Assembly: GCF_029227915.1 (NCBI RefSeq) | Contig: NC_079876.1 | Location: 39,539,828-39,603,827 of the forward strand | DNA: 64,000 bases | Direction: 5' to 3' | Origin: Hydractinia symbiolongicarpus | Taxonomy: Eukaryota > Cnidaria > Hydrozoa > Anthoathecata > Hydractiniidae | Shown: positions 36,134 through 49,400 of the stretch, piece by piece | Layout of the letters: each line of letters begins with the position of its first letter | How positions within the stretch are numbered: the stretch's first letter is position 1 | Made by a program: the position numbers and the translations under genes | Notes under the pieces: model-generated | Seen by the model: only the letters and a program-made list of their open reading frames with translations | Databases searched by the model: none | What the model was told of the DNA's origin: nothing

Positions 36134-38699
36134 CGGAATCCCGCGATTTCCCGTAAATCCTGGACTTGGCCCGTATAGTTGAATGTATACAAAGAAAGTA
36201 CCCAGGAAGTAAGCTCATTTCCCGAACGATTTTTTAATTTTTTTTTTCACCACTAAAACGCATGAGACTTGTAGTTTTCAAAAATGTTTTCATTTTTGAT
36301 GAGACGCTTAATGAAAGTGGTTTAATCGCCGGCAAACGAAAACCGCGATTTTCCGTAAATCCCGGGCTTGGCCCGTATAGTCGAATGTATACAAAGAAAG
36401 TACCCTGTGAGTAAACTCATTTCCGAAACGAGTTTTTAAATTATCTTTTCACCACTAAAACGCATAAGACTTGTAGTTTTCAAATATGTTTTCATTTCTG
36501 ATGAGACGCTGAATAAAAGAAGTTTAATCGCCGGCAAACCAAAACCTGCGATTTCCCGTAAATCCCGGACTCGGCCCGTATAGTCAAAAGTATACAAAGA
36601 AAGTACCCGGGGTGTAAACTCATTTCCCGAACGATTTTTTAAATTATTTTTTCACCACTAAAACGAATAAGACTTGTAGTTTTCAAATATGTTTTCATTT
36701 CTGATGAAACGCTGAATAAAAGAAGTTTAATCACCGGAAAACCAAAACCTGCGATTTCCCGTAAATCCCGGACTCGGCCCGTATAGTCAAAAGTATACAA
36801 AAAAAGTACCCAGGGAGTAAACTAATTTCCCAAACGAGTTTTTAAATTATTATTTCACCACTAAAGCCCATGAGACTTGTAGTTTTTAAAAATGTTTTCA
36901 TTTTTGATGAGACGCTGAATAAAAGAAGTTTAATCGCCGGCAAACGAAAACCCGCGATTTCCCGTAAATCCCGGACTCGGCCCGTATAGTCAAAAGTATA
37001 AGAAGAAAGTACCCAGGGAGTAAACTCATTTCCCAAACGATTTTTTAAATTATTTTTTCACCACTGAAACGCATGAGACTTGTAATTTTCAAAAATGTTT
37101 TCATTTTTGATGAGACGCTGAATAAAAGAAGTTTAATCGCCGGCAAACGAAAACCTGCGATTTCCCGTAAATCCCGGACTCGGCCCGTATAGTCAAAAGT
37201 ATACAAAGAAAGTACCCGGGGTGTAAACTCATTTCCCGAACGATTTTTTAAATTATTTTTCACCACTAAAACGCATAAGACTTGTAGTTTTCAAATATGT
37301 TTTCATTTCTGATGAGACGCTGAATAAAAGAAGTTTAATCGCCGGCAAACGAAAACCCGCGATTTCCCGTAAATCCCGGACTCGGCCCGTATAGTCAAAA
37401 GTATACAAAGAAAGTACCCAGGGAGTAAACTAATTTCCCAAACGAGTTTTTAAATTATTATTTCACCACTAAATCCCATGAGACTTGTAGTTTTTAAAAA
37501 TGTTTTCATTTTTGAAGAAACGCTGAATAAAAGAAGTTTAATCACCGGAAAACCAAAACCTGCGATTTCCCGTAAATCCCGGACTCGGCCCGTATAGTCA
37601 AAAGTATACAAAAAAAGTACCCAGGGAGTAAACTAATTTCCCAAACGAGTTTTTAAATTATTATTTCACCACTAAAGCCCATGAGACTTGTAGTTTTTAA
37701 AAATGTTTTCATTTTTGATGAGACGCTGAATAAAAGAAGTTTAATCGCCGGCAAACGAAAACCCGCGATTTCCCGTAAATCCCGGACTCGGCCCGTATAG
37801 TCAAAAGTATAAGAAGAAAGTACCCAGGGAGTAAACTCATTTCCCAAACGATTTTTTAAATTATTTTTTCACCACTGAAACGCATGAGACTTGTAATTTT
37901 CAAAAATGTTTTCATTTTTGATGAGACGCTGAATAAAAGAAGTTTAATCGCCGGCAAACGAAAACCTGCGATTTCCCGTAAATCCCGGACTCGGCCCGTA
38001 TAGTCAAAAGTATACAAAGAAAGTACCCGGGGTGTAAACTCATTTCCCGAACGATTTTTTAAATTATTTTTCACCACTAAAACGCATAAGACTTGTAGTT
38101 TTCAAATATGTTTTCATTTCTGATGAGACGCTGAATAAAAGAAGTTTAATCGCCGGCAAACGAAAACCCGCGATTTCCCGTAAATCCCGGACTCGGCCCG
38201 TATAGTCAAAAGTATACAAAGAAAGTACCCAGGGAGTAAACTAATTTCCCAAACGAGTTTTTAAATTATTATTTCACCACTAAATCCCATGAGACTTGTA
38301 GTTTTTAAAAATGTTTTCATTTTTGAAGAGACGCTGAATAAAAGAAGTTTAATCGCCGGCAAACGAAAACCCGCGATTTCCGGTAAATCCCGGACTCGGC
38401 CCGTATAGTCAAAAGTATACAAAGAAAGTACCCGGGGTGTAAACTCATTTCCCGAACGATTTTTTAAATTATTTTTTCACCACTAAAACGCATGAGACTT
38501 GTAGTTTTTAAAAATGTTTTCATTTTTGAAGAAACGCTGAATAAAAGAAGTTTAATCACCGGAAAACCAAAACCTGCGATTTCCCGTAAATCCCGGACTC
38601 GGCCCGTATAGTCAAAAGTATACAAAAAAAGTACCCAGGGAGTAAACTAATTTCCCAAACGAGTTTTTAAATTATTATTTCACCACTAAAGCCCATGAG
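36134..38699. repeat. ATAAGAC-family satellite with 811- and 1,014-bp HORs
   Basis: Starts with AACGGAATCCC and GAGTTTTTAAATTATC monomers, then enters a 4-mer to 5-mer HOR. The CACTGAAACGCATGAG monomer occurs near 37062, 37873 and 38887 (spacing 811 then 1,014 bp). The segment from about 36280 to 37500 matches about 47230-48450 at an offset of 10,949 bp (for example CGAAACGAGT at 36424 and 47373). Confidence 0.83.
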
Positions 38700-40658
38700 A
38701 CTTGTAGTTTTTAAAAATGTTTTCATTTTTGATGAGACGCTGAATAAAAGAAGTTTAATCGCCGGCAAACGAAAACCCGCGATTTCCCGTAAATCCCGGA
38801 CTCGGCCCGTATAGTCAAAAGTATAAGAAGAAAGTACCCAGGGAGTAAACTCATTTCCCAAACGATTTTTTAAATTATTTTTTCAGCACTGAAACGCATG
38901 AGACTTGTAATTTTCAAAAATGTTTTCATTTTTGATGAGACGCTGAATAAAAGAAGTTTAATCGCCGGCAAACGAAAACCTGCGATTTCCCGTAAATCCC
39001 GGACTCGGCCCGTATAGTCAAAAGTATACAAAGAAAGTACCCGGGGTGTAAACTCATTTCCCGAACGATTTTTTAAATTATTTTTCACCACTAAAACGCA
39101 TAAGACTTGTAGTTTTCAAATATGTTTTCATTTCTGATGAGACGCTGAATAAAAGAAGTTTAATCGCCGGCAAACGAAAACCCGCGATTTCCCGTAAATC
39201 CCGGACTCGGCCCGTGTAGTCAAAAGTATACAAAGAAAGTACCCAGGGAGTAAACTAATTTCCCAAACGAGTTTTTAAATTATTATTTCACCACTAAATC
39301 CCATGAGACTTGTAGTTTTTAAAAATGTTTTCATTTTTGAAGAGACGCTGAATAAAAGAAGTTTAATCGCCGGCAAACGAAAACCCGCGATTTCCGGTAA
39401 ATCCCGGACTCGGCCCGTATAGTCAAAAGTATACAAAGAAAGTACCCGGGGTGTAAACTCATTTCCCGAACGATTTTTTAAATTATTTTTTCACCACTAA
39501 AACGAATAAGACTTGTAGTTTTCAAATATGTTTTCATTTCTGATGAAACGCTGAATAAAAGAAGTTTAATCACCGGAAAACCAAAACCTGCGATTTCCCG
39601 TAAATCCCGGACTCGGCCCGTATAGTCAAAAGTATACAAAAAAAGTACCCAGGGAGTAAACTAATTTCCCAAACGAGTTTTTAAATTATTATTTCACCAC
39701 TAAAGCCCATGAGACTTGTAGTTTTTAAAAATGTTTTCATTTTTGATGAGACGCTGAATAAAAGAAGTTTAATCGCCGGCAAACGAAAACCCGCGATTTC
39801 CCGTAAATCCCGGACTCGGCCCGTATAGTCAAAAGTATAAGAAGAAAGTAACCAGGGAGTAAACTCATTTCCCGAACGATTTTTTAAATTATTTTTTTAC
39901 CACTAAAACGCATGAGACTTGTAATTTTCAAAAATGTTTTCATTTTTGATGAGACGCTGAATAAAAAAAGTTTAATCGCCGGCAAACGAAAACCTGCGAT
40001 TTCCCGTAAATCCCGGACTCGGCCCGTATAGTCAAAAGTATACAATGAAAGTACCCGGGGTGTAAACTCATTTCCCGAACGATTTTTTAAATTATTTTTC
40101 ACCACTAAAACGCATAAGACTTGTAGTTTTCAAATATGTTTTCATTTCTGATGAGACGCTGAATAAAAGAAGTTTAATCGCCGGCAAACGAAAACCCGCG
40201 ATTTGCCGTAAATCCCGGACTCGGCCCGTATAGTCAAAAGTATACAAAGAAAGTACCCAGGGAGTAAACTAATTTCCAAAACGAGTTTTTAAATTATTAT
40301 TTCACCACTAAATCCCATGAGACTTGTAGTTTTTAAAAATGTTTTCATTTTTGAAGAGACGCTGAATAAAAGAAGTTTAATCGCCGGCAAACGAAAACCC
40401 GCGATTTCCCGTAAATCCCGGACTCGGCCCGTATAGTCAAAAGTATAAAAAGAAAGTACCCAGGGAGTAAACTCATTTCCCGAACGATTTTTTAAATTAT
40501 TTTTTCACCACTAAAACGCATGAGACTTGTAATTTTCAAAAATGTTTTCATTTTTGATGAGACGCTGAATAAAAGAAGTTTAATCGCCGGCAAACGAAAA
40601 CCTGCGATTTCCCGTAAATCCCGGACTCGGCCCGTATAGTCAAAAGTATACAAAGAAA
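38700..40658. repeat. 2,231-bp-spaced 11-mer HOR, copy 1
   Basis: Matches 40931-42889 at 2,231 bp (eleven monomers). Shared unusual markers are TTCAGCACTGAAACG (38882 and 41113), CCCGTGTAGTC, GATTTCCGGTAAAT, GTAACCAGGG, GATTTGCCGT and TTTCCAAAACGAG. The only difference I noticed is TACAATGAAAG here (near 40043) against TACAAAGAAAG. Within the unit, 1,014-bp pentamers are visible. Confidence 0.87.
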
Positions 40659-40930
40659 GTACCCAGGGAGTAAACTAATTTCCCAAACGAGTTTTTAAAT
40701 TATTATTTCACCACTAAATCCCATGAGACTTGTAGTTTTTAAAAATGTTTTCATTTTTGAAGAGACGCTGAATAAAAGAAGTTTAATCGCCGGCAAACGA
40801 AAACCCGCGATTTCCGGTAAATCCCGGACTCGGCCCGTATAGTCAAAAGTATACAAAGAAAGTACCCGGGGTGTAAACTCATTTCCCGAACGATTTTTTA
40901 AATTATTTTTTCACCACTAAAACGCATGAG
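40659..40930. repeat. Bridge monomers between 11-mer copies
   Basis: About 270 bp of ATCCCATGAG and GAAGAGACG monomers that join the two 11-mer copies. They are not part of the run shared at 2,231 bp, and they resemble monomers near 38.3 and 39.3 kb. Satellite only. Confidence 0.78.
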
Positions 40931-42889
40931 ACTTGTAGTTTTTAAAAATGTTTTCATTTTTGATGAGACGCTGAATAAAAGAAGTTTAATCGCCGGCAAA
41001 CGAAAACCCGCGATTTCCCGTAAATCCCGGACTCGGCCCGTATAGTCAAAAGTATAAGAAGAAAGTACCCAGGGAGTAAACTCATTTCCCAAACGATTTT
41101 TTAAATTATTTTTTCAGCACTGAAACGCATGAGACTTGTAATTTTCAAAAATGTTTTCATTTTTGATGAGACGCTGAATAAAAGAAGTTTAATCGCCGGC
41201 AAACGAAAACCTGCGATTTCCCGTAAATCCCGGACTCGGCCCGTATAGTCAAAAGTATACAAAGAAAGTACCCGGGGTGTAAACTCATTTCCCGAACGAT
41301 TTTTTAAATTATTTTTCACCACTAAAACGCATAAGACTTGTAGTTTTCAAATATGTTTTCATTTCTGATGAGACGCTGAATAAAAGAAGTTTAATCGCCG
41401 GCAAACGAAAACCCGCGATTTCCCGTAAATCCCGGACTCGGCCCGTGTAGTCAAAAGTATACAAAGAAAGTACCCAGGGAGTAAACTAATTTCCCAAACG
41501 AGTTTTTAAATTATTATTTCACCACTAAATCCCATGAGACTTGTAGTTTTTAAAAATGTTTTCATTTTTGAAGAGACGCTGAATAAAAGAAGTTTAATCG
41601 CCGGCAAACGAAAACCCGCGATTTCCGGTAAATCCCGGACTCGGCCCGTATAGTCAAAAGTATACAAAGAAAGTACCCGGGGTGTAAACTCATTTCCCGA
41701 ACGATTTTTTAAATTATTTTTTCACCACTAAAACGAATAAGACTTGTAGTTTTCAAATATGTTTTCATTTCTGATGAAACGCTGAATAAAAGAAGTTTAA
41801 TCACCGGAAAACCAAAACCTGCGATTTCCCGTAAATCCCGGACTCGGCCCGTATAGTCAAAAGTATACAAAAAAAGTACCCAGGGAGTAAACTAATTTCC
41901 CAAACGAGTTTTTAAATTATTATTTCACCACTAAAGCCCATGAGACTTGTAGTTTTTAAAAATGTTTTCATTTTTGATGAGACGCTGAATAAAAGAAGTT
42001 TAATCGCCGGCAAACGAAAACCCGCGATTTCCCGTAAATCCCGGACTCGGCCCGTATAGTCAAAAGTATAAGAAGAAAGTAACCAGGGAGTAAACTCATT
42101 TCCCGAACGATTTTTTAAATTATTTTTTTACCACTAAAACGCATGAGACTTGTAATTTTCAAAAATGTTTTCATTTTTGATGAGACGCTGAATAAAAAAA
42201 GTTTAATCGCCGGCAAACGAAAACCTGCGATTTCCCGTAAATCCCGGACTCGGCCCGTATAGTCAAAAGTATACAAAGAAAGTACCCGGGGTGTAAACTC
42301 ATTTCCCGAACGATTTTTTAAATTATTTTTCACCACTAAAACGCATAAGACTTGTAGTTTTCAAATATGTTTTCATTTCTGATGAGACGCTGAATAAAAG
42401 AAGTTTAATCGCCGGCAAACGAAAACCCGCGATTTGCCGTAAATCCCGGACTCGGCCCGTATAGTCAAAAGTATACAAAGAAAGTACCCAGGGAGTAAAC
42501 TAATTTCCAAAACGAGTTTTTAAATTATTATTTCACCACTAAATCCCATGAGACTTGTAGTTTTTAAAAATGTTTTCATTTTTGAAGAGACGCTGAATAA
42601 AAGAAGTTTAATCGCCGGCAAACGAAAACCCGCGATTTCCCGTAAATCCCGGACTCGGCCCGTATAGTCAAAAGTATAAAAAGAAAGTACCCAGGGAGTA
42701 AACTCATTTCCCGAACGATTTTTTAAATTATTTTTTCACCACTAAAACGCATGAGACTTGTAATTTTCAAAAATGTTTTCATTTTTGATGAGACGCTGAA
42801 TAAAAGAAGTTTAATCGCCGGCAAACGAAAACCTGCGATTTCCCGTAAATCCCGGACTCGGCCCGTATAGTCAAAAGTATACAAAGAAA
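40931..42889. repeat. 2,231-bp-spaced 11-mer HOR, copy 2
   Basis: Second copy of 38700-40658. The same stretch also begins a much longer match to 56543-59632 at 15,612 bp. In that comparison the TTCAGCAC, CCCGTGTAG and GATTTCCGG markers are absent from the distal copy, so they look like changes private to the 38-43-kb lineage. Confidence 0.87.
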
Positions 42890-44020
42890 GTACCCGGGGT
42901 GTAAACTCATTTCCCGAACGATTTTTTAAATTATTATTTCACCACTAAACCCCATAAGACTTGTAGTTTTTAAAAATGTTTTCATTTTTGATGAGACGCT
43001 TAATGAAAGAAATTTAATTGCCGGCAAAGGAAAACCCGCGATTTCCCGTAAATCCCGGACTCGGCCCGTATAGTCAAAAGTATACAAAGAAAGTACCCAG
43101 GGAGTAAATTCATTTCCCGAACGATTTTTTAAATTAATTTTTACCACTAAAACGCATGAGACTTGTAGTTTTCAGAAATGTTTTCATTTTCGATGAGACG
43201 CTTAATGAAAGAAGTTTAATCGCCGGCAAACGAAAACCTGCGATTTCCCGTAAACCCCGGACTCGGCCCGTATAGTCAAAAGTATACAAAGAAAGTACCC
43301 AGGGTGTAAACTCATTTCCTGAACGATTTTTTAAATTATTATTTCACCACTAAAGCCCATGAGACTTGTAGTATTTAAAAATATTTTCATTTTTGATGAG
43401 ACGCTGAATAAAAGAAGTTTAATCGCCGGCAAACGAAAACCCGCGACTTCCCGTAAATCCCGGACTCGGCCCGTATAGTCAAAAGTATACAAAGAAAGTA
43501 CCCAGGGAGTAAACTCATTTCCCGAACGATTTTTTAAATTAGTTTTTCACCACTAAAACGCATGAGACTTGTAATTTTCAAAAATGTTTTCATTATTGAT
43601 GAGACGCTGAATAAAAGAAGTTTAATTGCCGGCAAAGGAAAACCCGCGACTTCCCGTAAATCCTGGACTCGGCCCGTATAGTCAAAAGTATACAAAGAAA
43701 GTACCCAGGGAGTAAACTCATTTCCCGAACGATTTTTTAAATTAATTTTTGCCACTAAAACGCATGAGACTTGTAGTTTTCAGAAATGTTTTCATTTTTG
43801 ATGAGACGCTTAATGAAAGTGGTTTAATCGCCGGCAAACGAAAACTGCGATTTCCCGTAAATCCCGGGCTTGGCCCGTATAGTCGAATGTATGCAAAGAA
43901 AGTACCCTGTGAGTAAACTCATTTCCGAAACGAGTTTTTAAATTATCTTTTCACCACTAAAACGCATGAGACTTGCAGTTTTCAAAAATGTTTTCATTTT
44001 TGATGAGACGCTGAATAAAA
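40931..44020. repeat. 15.6-kb-spaced segmental repeat, copy 1
   Basis: Aligns with 56543-59632 at a constant 15,612 bp. It runs from the pentamer units through the ACCCCATAAG linker pair (near 42950 and 58560), the TAGTATTTAA dimer and the CAGAAATG/CTTAATGAAAGTGG monomer. The order of at least five different monomer types is conserved over about 3.1 kb with few substitutions, so this is a duplicated segment rather than general satellite similarity. Confidence 0.85.
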
Positions 44021-44564
44021 GAAGTTTAATCGCCGGCAGACGAAAACCCGCGATTTCCCGTAAATCCCGGGCTTGGCCCGTATAGTCGAATGTATGCAAA
44101 GAAAGTACCCTGTGAGTAAACTCATTTCCGAAACGAGTTTTTAATTTTTTTTTTCACCACTAAAACGCATGAGACTTGTAGTTTTCAAAAATGTTTTCAT
44201 TTTTGATGAGACGCTTAATGAAAGTGGTTTAATCGCCGGCAAACGAAAACCGCGATTTTCCGTAAATCCTGGGCTTGGCCCGTATAGTCGAATGTATACA
44301 AAGAAAGTACCCAGTGAGTAAACTCATTTCCAGAACGATTTTTTAAATTATTTTTTCACCACTAAAACGCATAAGACTTGTAGTTTTCAAATATGTTTTC
44401 ATTTCTGATGAGACGCTGAATAAAAGAAGTTTAATCGCCGGCAGACGAAAACCCGCGATTTCCCGTAAATCCCGGGCTTGGCCCGTATAGTCAAAAGTAT
44501 ACAAAGATAGTACCCAGGGAGTAAACTCATTTCCCGAACGATTTTTTAATTTATTTTTTCACCA
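44021..44564. repeat. GAATGTATGC and GGCAGACG monomers
   Basis: Monomers with GTCGAATGTATGCAAAG, CCGGCAGACGAAAACC (near 44030 and 44440) and CATAAGACTTG. From about 44290 they match 60308 onward at 16,018 bp. No other content. Confidence 0.8.
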
Positions 44565-47065
44565 CTAAAACGCATGAGACTTGTAGTTTTCAAAAATGTT
44601 TTCATTTTTGATGAGACGCTGAATAAAAGAAGTTTAATCGCCGGCAAACCAAAACCTGCGATTTCCCGTAAATCCCGGACTCGGCCCGTATAGTCAAAAG
44701 TATACAAAGAAAGTACCCAGGGAGTAAACTAATTTCCCAAACCATTTTTTAAATTATTATTTCACCACTAAAGCCCATGAGACTTGTAGTTTTTAAAAAT
44801 GTTTTCATTTTTGATAAGACGCTGAATAAAAGAAGTTTAATCGCCGGCAAACGAAAACCCGCGATTTCCTGTAAATCCCGGACTCGGCCCGTATAGTCAA
44901 AAGTATATAAAGAAAGTACCCAGGGAGTAAACTCATTTCCCGAACGATTCTTTAAATTATTTTTTCACCACTAAAACGCATTAGACTTGTAGTTTTCAGA
45001 AATCTTTTCATTTTTGATGAGACCCTTAATGAAAGTGGTTTAATTGCCAGCAAACGAAGACCTGCGATTTCCCGTAAATCCCGGACTCGGCCCGTATAGT
45101 CAAAAGTATGCAAAGAAAGTACCCAGGGTGTAAACTCATTTCCCGAACGATTTTTAAAATTATTTTTTCACCACTAAAACGCATGAGACTTGTAGTTTTC
45201 AAAAATGTTTTCATTTTTGATGAGACGCTGAATAAAAGAAGTTTAATCGCCGGCAAACGAAAAACCGCGATTTCCCGTAAATCCCGGGCTTGGCCCATAT
45301 ATTCAAAAGTATACAAAGAAAGTACCCAGGGAGTAAACTCATTTCCCGAACGATTTTTTAAATTTTTTTTTCACTACCAAAACGCATGAGATTTGTAGTT
45401 TTCAAAAATGTTTTCATTTTTGATGAGACGCTGAATAAAAGAAGTTTAATCGCCGGCAAACGAAAACCTGCGATTTCCCGTAAATCCCAGACTCGGCCCG
45501 TATAGTCAAAAGTATACAAAGAAAGTACCCAGGGAGTAAACTCATTTCCCAAACGATTTTTTAAATTATTATTTCACCACTAAAGCCCATGAGACTTGTA
45601 GTTTTTAAAAATGTTTTCATTTTTGATGAGACGCTGAATAAAAGAAGTTTAATCGCCGGCAAACGAAAACCCGCGATTTCCCGTAAATCCCGGACTCGGA
45701 CCGTATAGTCAAAAGTATACAAGGAAAGTACCCTGTGAGTAAACTCATTTCCAAAACGATTTTTAAATTATCTTTTCACCACTAAAACGCTTGAGACTTG
45801 TAGTTTTCAAAAATGTTTTTATTTTTGATGAGACGCCCAAATAAAAGAAGTTTAATCGCCGGAAAACGAAAACCCGCCATTTCCCGTAAACCCCGGACTC
45901 GGCCCGCATAGTCAAAAGTATACAAAAAAAGTACCCAGGGAGTAAACTCATTTCCCGAACGATTTTTTAAATTATTTTTTCACCACTAAAACGCATGAGA
46001 CTTGTAGTTTTTAAAAATGTTTTCATTTTTGATGAGACGCTGAATAAAAGAAGTTTAATCGCCGGCAAACGAAAACCTGCGATTTCCCGTAAATCCCGGA
46101 CTCGGCCCGTATAGTCGAGTGTATACAAAGAAAGTACCCAGGAAGTAAGCTCATTTCCCGAACGATTTTTTAAAATTTTTTTTCACCACTAAAACGCATG
46201 AAACTTGTAGTTTTCAAAAATGTTTTCATTTTTGATGAGACTCTTAATGAAAGGGGTTTAATCGCCGGCAAACGAAAACCCGCGATTTCCCGTAAATCCC
46301 GGGCTTGGCCCGTATAGTCAAATGTATACAAAGAAAGTACCCTCTGAGTAAACTCATATCCAGAACGATTTTTTAAATTATTATTTCACCACTAAAGCCC
46401 ATGAGACTTGTAGTTTTTAAAAATGTTTTCATTTTTGATGAGACGCTGAATAAAAGAAGTTTAATCGCCGGCAAACGAAAACCCGCGATTTCCCGTAAAT
46501 CCCGGACTCGGCCCGTATAGTCAAAAGTATACAAGGAAAGTACCCTGTGAGTAAACTCATTTCCAAAACAATTTTTCAAATTATCTTTTCACCACTAAAA
46601 CGCTTGAGACTTGTAGTTTCCAAAAATATTTTCATTTTTGATGAGACACTAAATAAAAGAAGTTTAATTGCCGGAAAACAAAACCCGTCATTTCCCGTAA
46701 ACCCCGCACTCGGCCGGCATAGTCAAAAGTATACAAAGAAAGTACCCAGGGAGTAAACTCATTTCCCGAACGATTTTTTAAATTATTTTTTCACCATTAA
46801 AACGCATGAAACTTGTAGTTTTGAAAAATGTTCTCATTTTTGATGAGACGCTGAATAAAAGAAGTTTAATCGCCGGAAAACGAACACCTGCGATTTCCTG
46901 TAAATCCCGGACTCGGCCCGTATAGTCAAAAGTATACAAAGAAAGTACCCAGGGTGTAAACTCATTTCCCGAACGATTTTTTAAATTATAATTTCGCCAC
47001 TAAAGCCCATGAGACTTGTAGTATTAAAAAATATTTTCATTTTTGATGAGACGCTGAATAAAAGA
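44565..47065. repeat. 8,110-bp-spaced segmental repeat, copy 1
   Basis: Aligns with about 52675-55175 at a constant 8,110 bp (forty monomers) over 2.5 kb. Ordered markers are CAAACCATTTTTTAAATT, CATTAGACTTG, AAATCTTTTC, ATTGCCAGCAAACG, TTCACTACCAAAACG, GACGCCCAAATAAAAG, GTCGAGTGTATAC, GACTCTTAATGAAAGGGG, CCTCTGAGTAAACTCATATCC and GTATTAAAAAATATTTTC. Only isolated differences were seen (for example GAACGATTTTTAAAAT versus GAACCATTTTTAAAAT near 45147/53257). The left part recurs a third time from 60.6 kb. Confidence 0.9.
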
Positions 47066-47372
47066 AGTTTAATTGCCGGCAAAGGAAAACCCGCGACTTC
47101 CCGTAAATCCTGGACTCGGCCCGTATAGTCAAAAGTATACAAAGAAAGTACCCAGGGAGTAAACTCATTTCCCGAACGATTTTTTAAATTAATTTTCGCC
47201 ACTAAAACGCATGAGACTTGTAGTTTTCAGAAATGTTTTCATTTTTGATGAGACGCTTAATGAAAGTGGTTTAATCGCCGGCAAACGAAAACCGCGATTT
47301 TCCGTAAATCCCGGGCTTGGCCCGTATAGTCGAATGTATACAAAGAAAGTACCCTGTGAGTAAACTCATTTC
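47066..47372. repeat. Junction monomers
   Basis: A TTTAATTGCCGGCAAAGG monomer, then a TTAATTTTCGCCAC/CAGAAATG monomer with CTTAATGAAAGTGG. The 8,110-bp match ends at about 47066, where this copy reads ATTGCCGGCAAAGG and the distal copy ATCGCCGGCAAACG. A different-offset match (8,719 bp) starts near 47240. The joint between two recombined segments therefore lies here. Confidence 0.8.
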
Positions 47373-49400
47373 CGAAACGAGTTTTTAAATTATCTTTTCA
47401 CCACTAAAACGCATAAGACTTGTAGTTTTCAAATATGTTTTCATTTCTGATGAGACGCTGAATAAAAGAAGTTTAATCGCCGGCAAACCAAAACCTGCGA
47501 TTTCCCGTAAATCCCGGACTCGGCCCGTATAGTCAAAAGTATACAAAGAAAGTACCCGGGGTGTAAACTCATTTCCCGAACGATTTTTTAAATTATTTTT
47601 TCACCACTAAAACGAATAAGACTTGTAGTTTTCAAATATGTTTTCATTTCTGATGAAACGCTGAATAAAAGAAGTTTAATCACCGGAAAACCAAAACCTG
47701 CGATTTCCCGTAAATCCCGGACTCGGCCCGTATAGTCAAAAGTATACAAAAAAAGTACCCAGGGAGTAAACTAATTTCCCAAACGAGTTTTTAAATTATT
47801 ATTTCACCACTAAAGCCCATGAGACTTGTAGTTTTTAAAAATGTTTTCATTTTTGATGAGACGCTGAATAAAAGAAGTTTAATCGCCGGCAAACGAAAAC
47901 CCGCGATTTCCCGTAAATCCCGGACTCGGCCCGTATAGTCAAAAGTATAAGAAGAAAGTACCCAGGGAGTAAACTCATTTCCCGAACGATTTTTTAAATT
48001 ATTTTTTCACCACTGAAACGCATGAGACTTGTAATTTTCAAAAATGTTTTCATTTTTGATGAGACGCTGAATAAAAGAAGTTTAATCGCCGGCAAACGAA
48101 AACCTGCGATTTCCCGTAAATCCCGGACTCGGCCCGTATAGTCAAAAGTATACAAAGAAAGTACCCGGGGTGTAAACTCATTTCCCGAACGATTTTTTAA
48201 ATTATTTTTCACCACTAAAACGCATAAGACTTGTAGTTTTCAAATATGTTTTCATTTCTGATGAGACGCTGAATAAAAGAAGTTTAATCGCCGGCAAACG
48301 AAAACCCGCGATTTCCCGTAAATCCCGGACTCGGCCCGTATAGTCAAAAGTATACAAAGAAAGTACCCAGGGAGTAAACTAATTTCCCAAACGAGTTTTT
48401 AAATTATTATTTCACCACTAAATCCCATGAGACTTGTAGTTTTTAAAAATGTTTTCATTTTTGAAGAGACGCTGAATAAAAGAAGTTTAATCGCCGGCAA
48501 ACGAAAACCCGCGATTTCCCGTAAATCCCGGACTCGGCCCGTATAGTCAAAAGTATACAAAGAAAGTACCCGGGGTGTAAACTCATTTCCCGAACGATTT
48601 TTTAAATTATTTTTTCACCACTAAAACGAATAAGACTTGTAGTTTTCAAATATGTTTTCATTTCTGATGAAACGCTGAATAAAAGAAGTTTAATCACCGG
48701 AAAACCAAAACCTGCGATTTCCCGTAAATCCCGGACTCGGCCCGTATAGTCAAAAGTATACAAAAAAAGTACCCAGGGAGTAAACTAATTTCCCAAACGA
48801 GTTTTTAAATTATTATTTCACCACTAAAGCCCATGAGACTTGTAGTTTTTAAAAATGTTTTCATTTTTGATGAGACGCTGAATAAAAGAAGTTTAATCGC
48901 CGGCAAACGAAAACCCGCGATTTCCCGTAAATCCCGGACTCGGCCCGTATAGTCAAAAGTATAAGAAGAAAGTACCCAGGGAGTAAACTCATTTCCCGAA
49001 CGATTTTTTAAATTATTTTTTCACCACTAAAACGCATGAGACTTGTAATTTTCAAAAATGTTTTCATTTTTGATGAGACGCTGAATAAAAAAAGTTTAAT
49101 CGCCGGCAAACGAAAACCTGCGATTTCCCGTAAATCCCGGACTCGGCCCGTATAGTCAAAAGTATACAAAGAAAGTACCCGGGGTGTAAACTCATTTCCC
49201 GAACGATTTTTTAAATTATTTTTCACCACTAAAACGCATAAGACTTGTAGTTTTCAAATATGTTTTCATTTCTGATGAGACGCTGAATAAAAGAAGTTTA
49301 ATCGCCGGCAAACGAAAACCCGCGATTTGCCGTAAATCCCGGACTCGGCCCGTATAGTCAAAAGTATACAAAGAAAGTACCCAGGGAGTAAACTCATTTC
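47373..49400. repeat. 2,028-bp decamer HOR (two pentamers), copy 1
   Basis: CGAAACGAGT at 47373 and 49401 marks a 2,028-bp tandem repeat made of two 1,014-bp pentamers. The second pentamer of each decamer differs from the first by GAATAAAAAAAG and GATTTGCCGT. Roughly 47240-49390 also matches 55960-58109 at 8,719 bp. Confidence 0.87.

Noticed and set aside
45108-45389. 93-codon plus-strand frame, repeated at 53218 and 61126 with the same product
   Set aside because: Its conservation is fully explained by the 8,110- and 16,018-bp segmental duplications of the DNA. It is entirely satellite sequence, with no coding signature and no recognisable domain.
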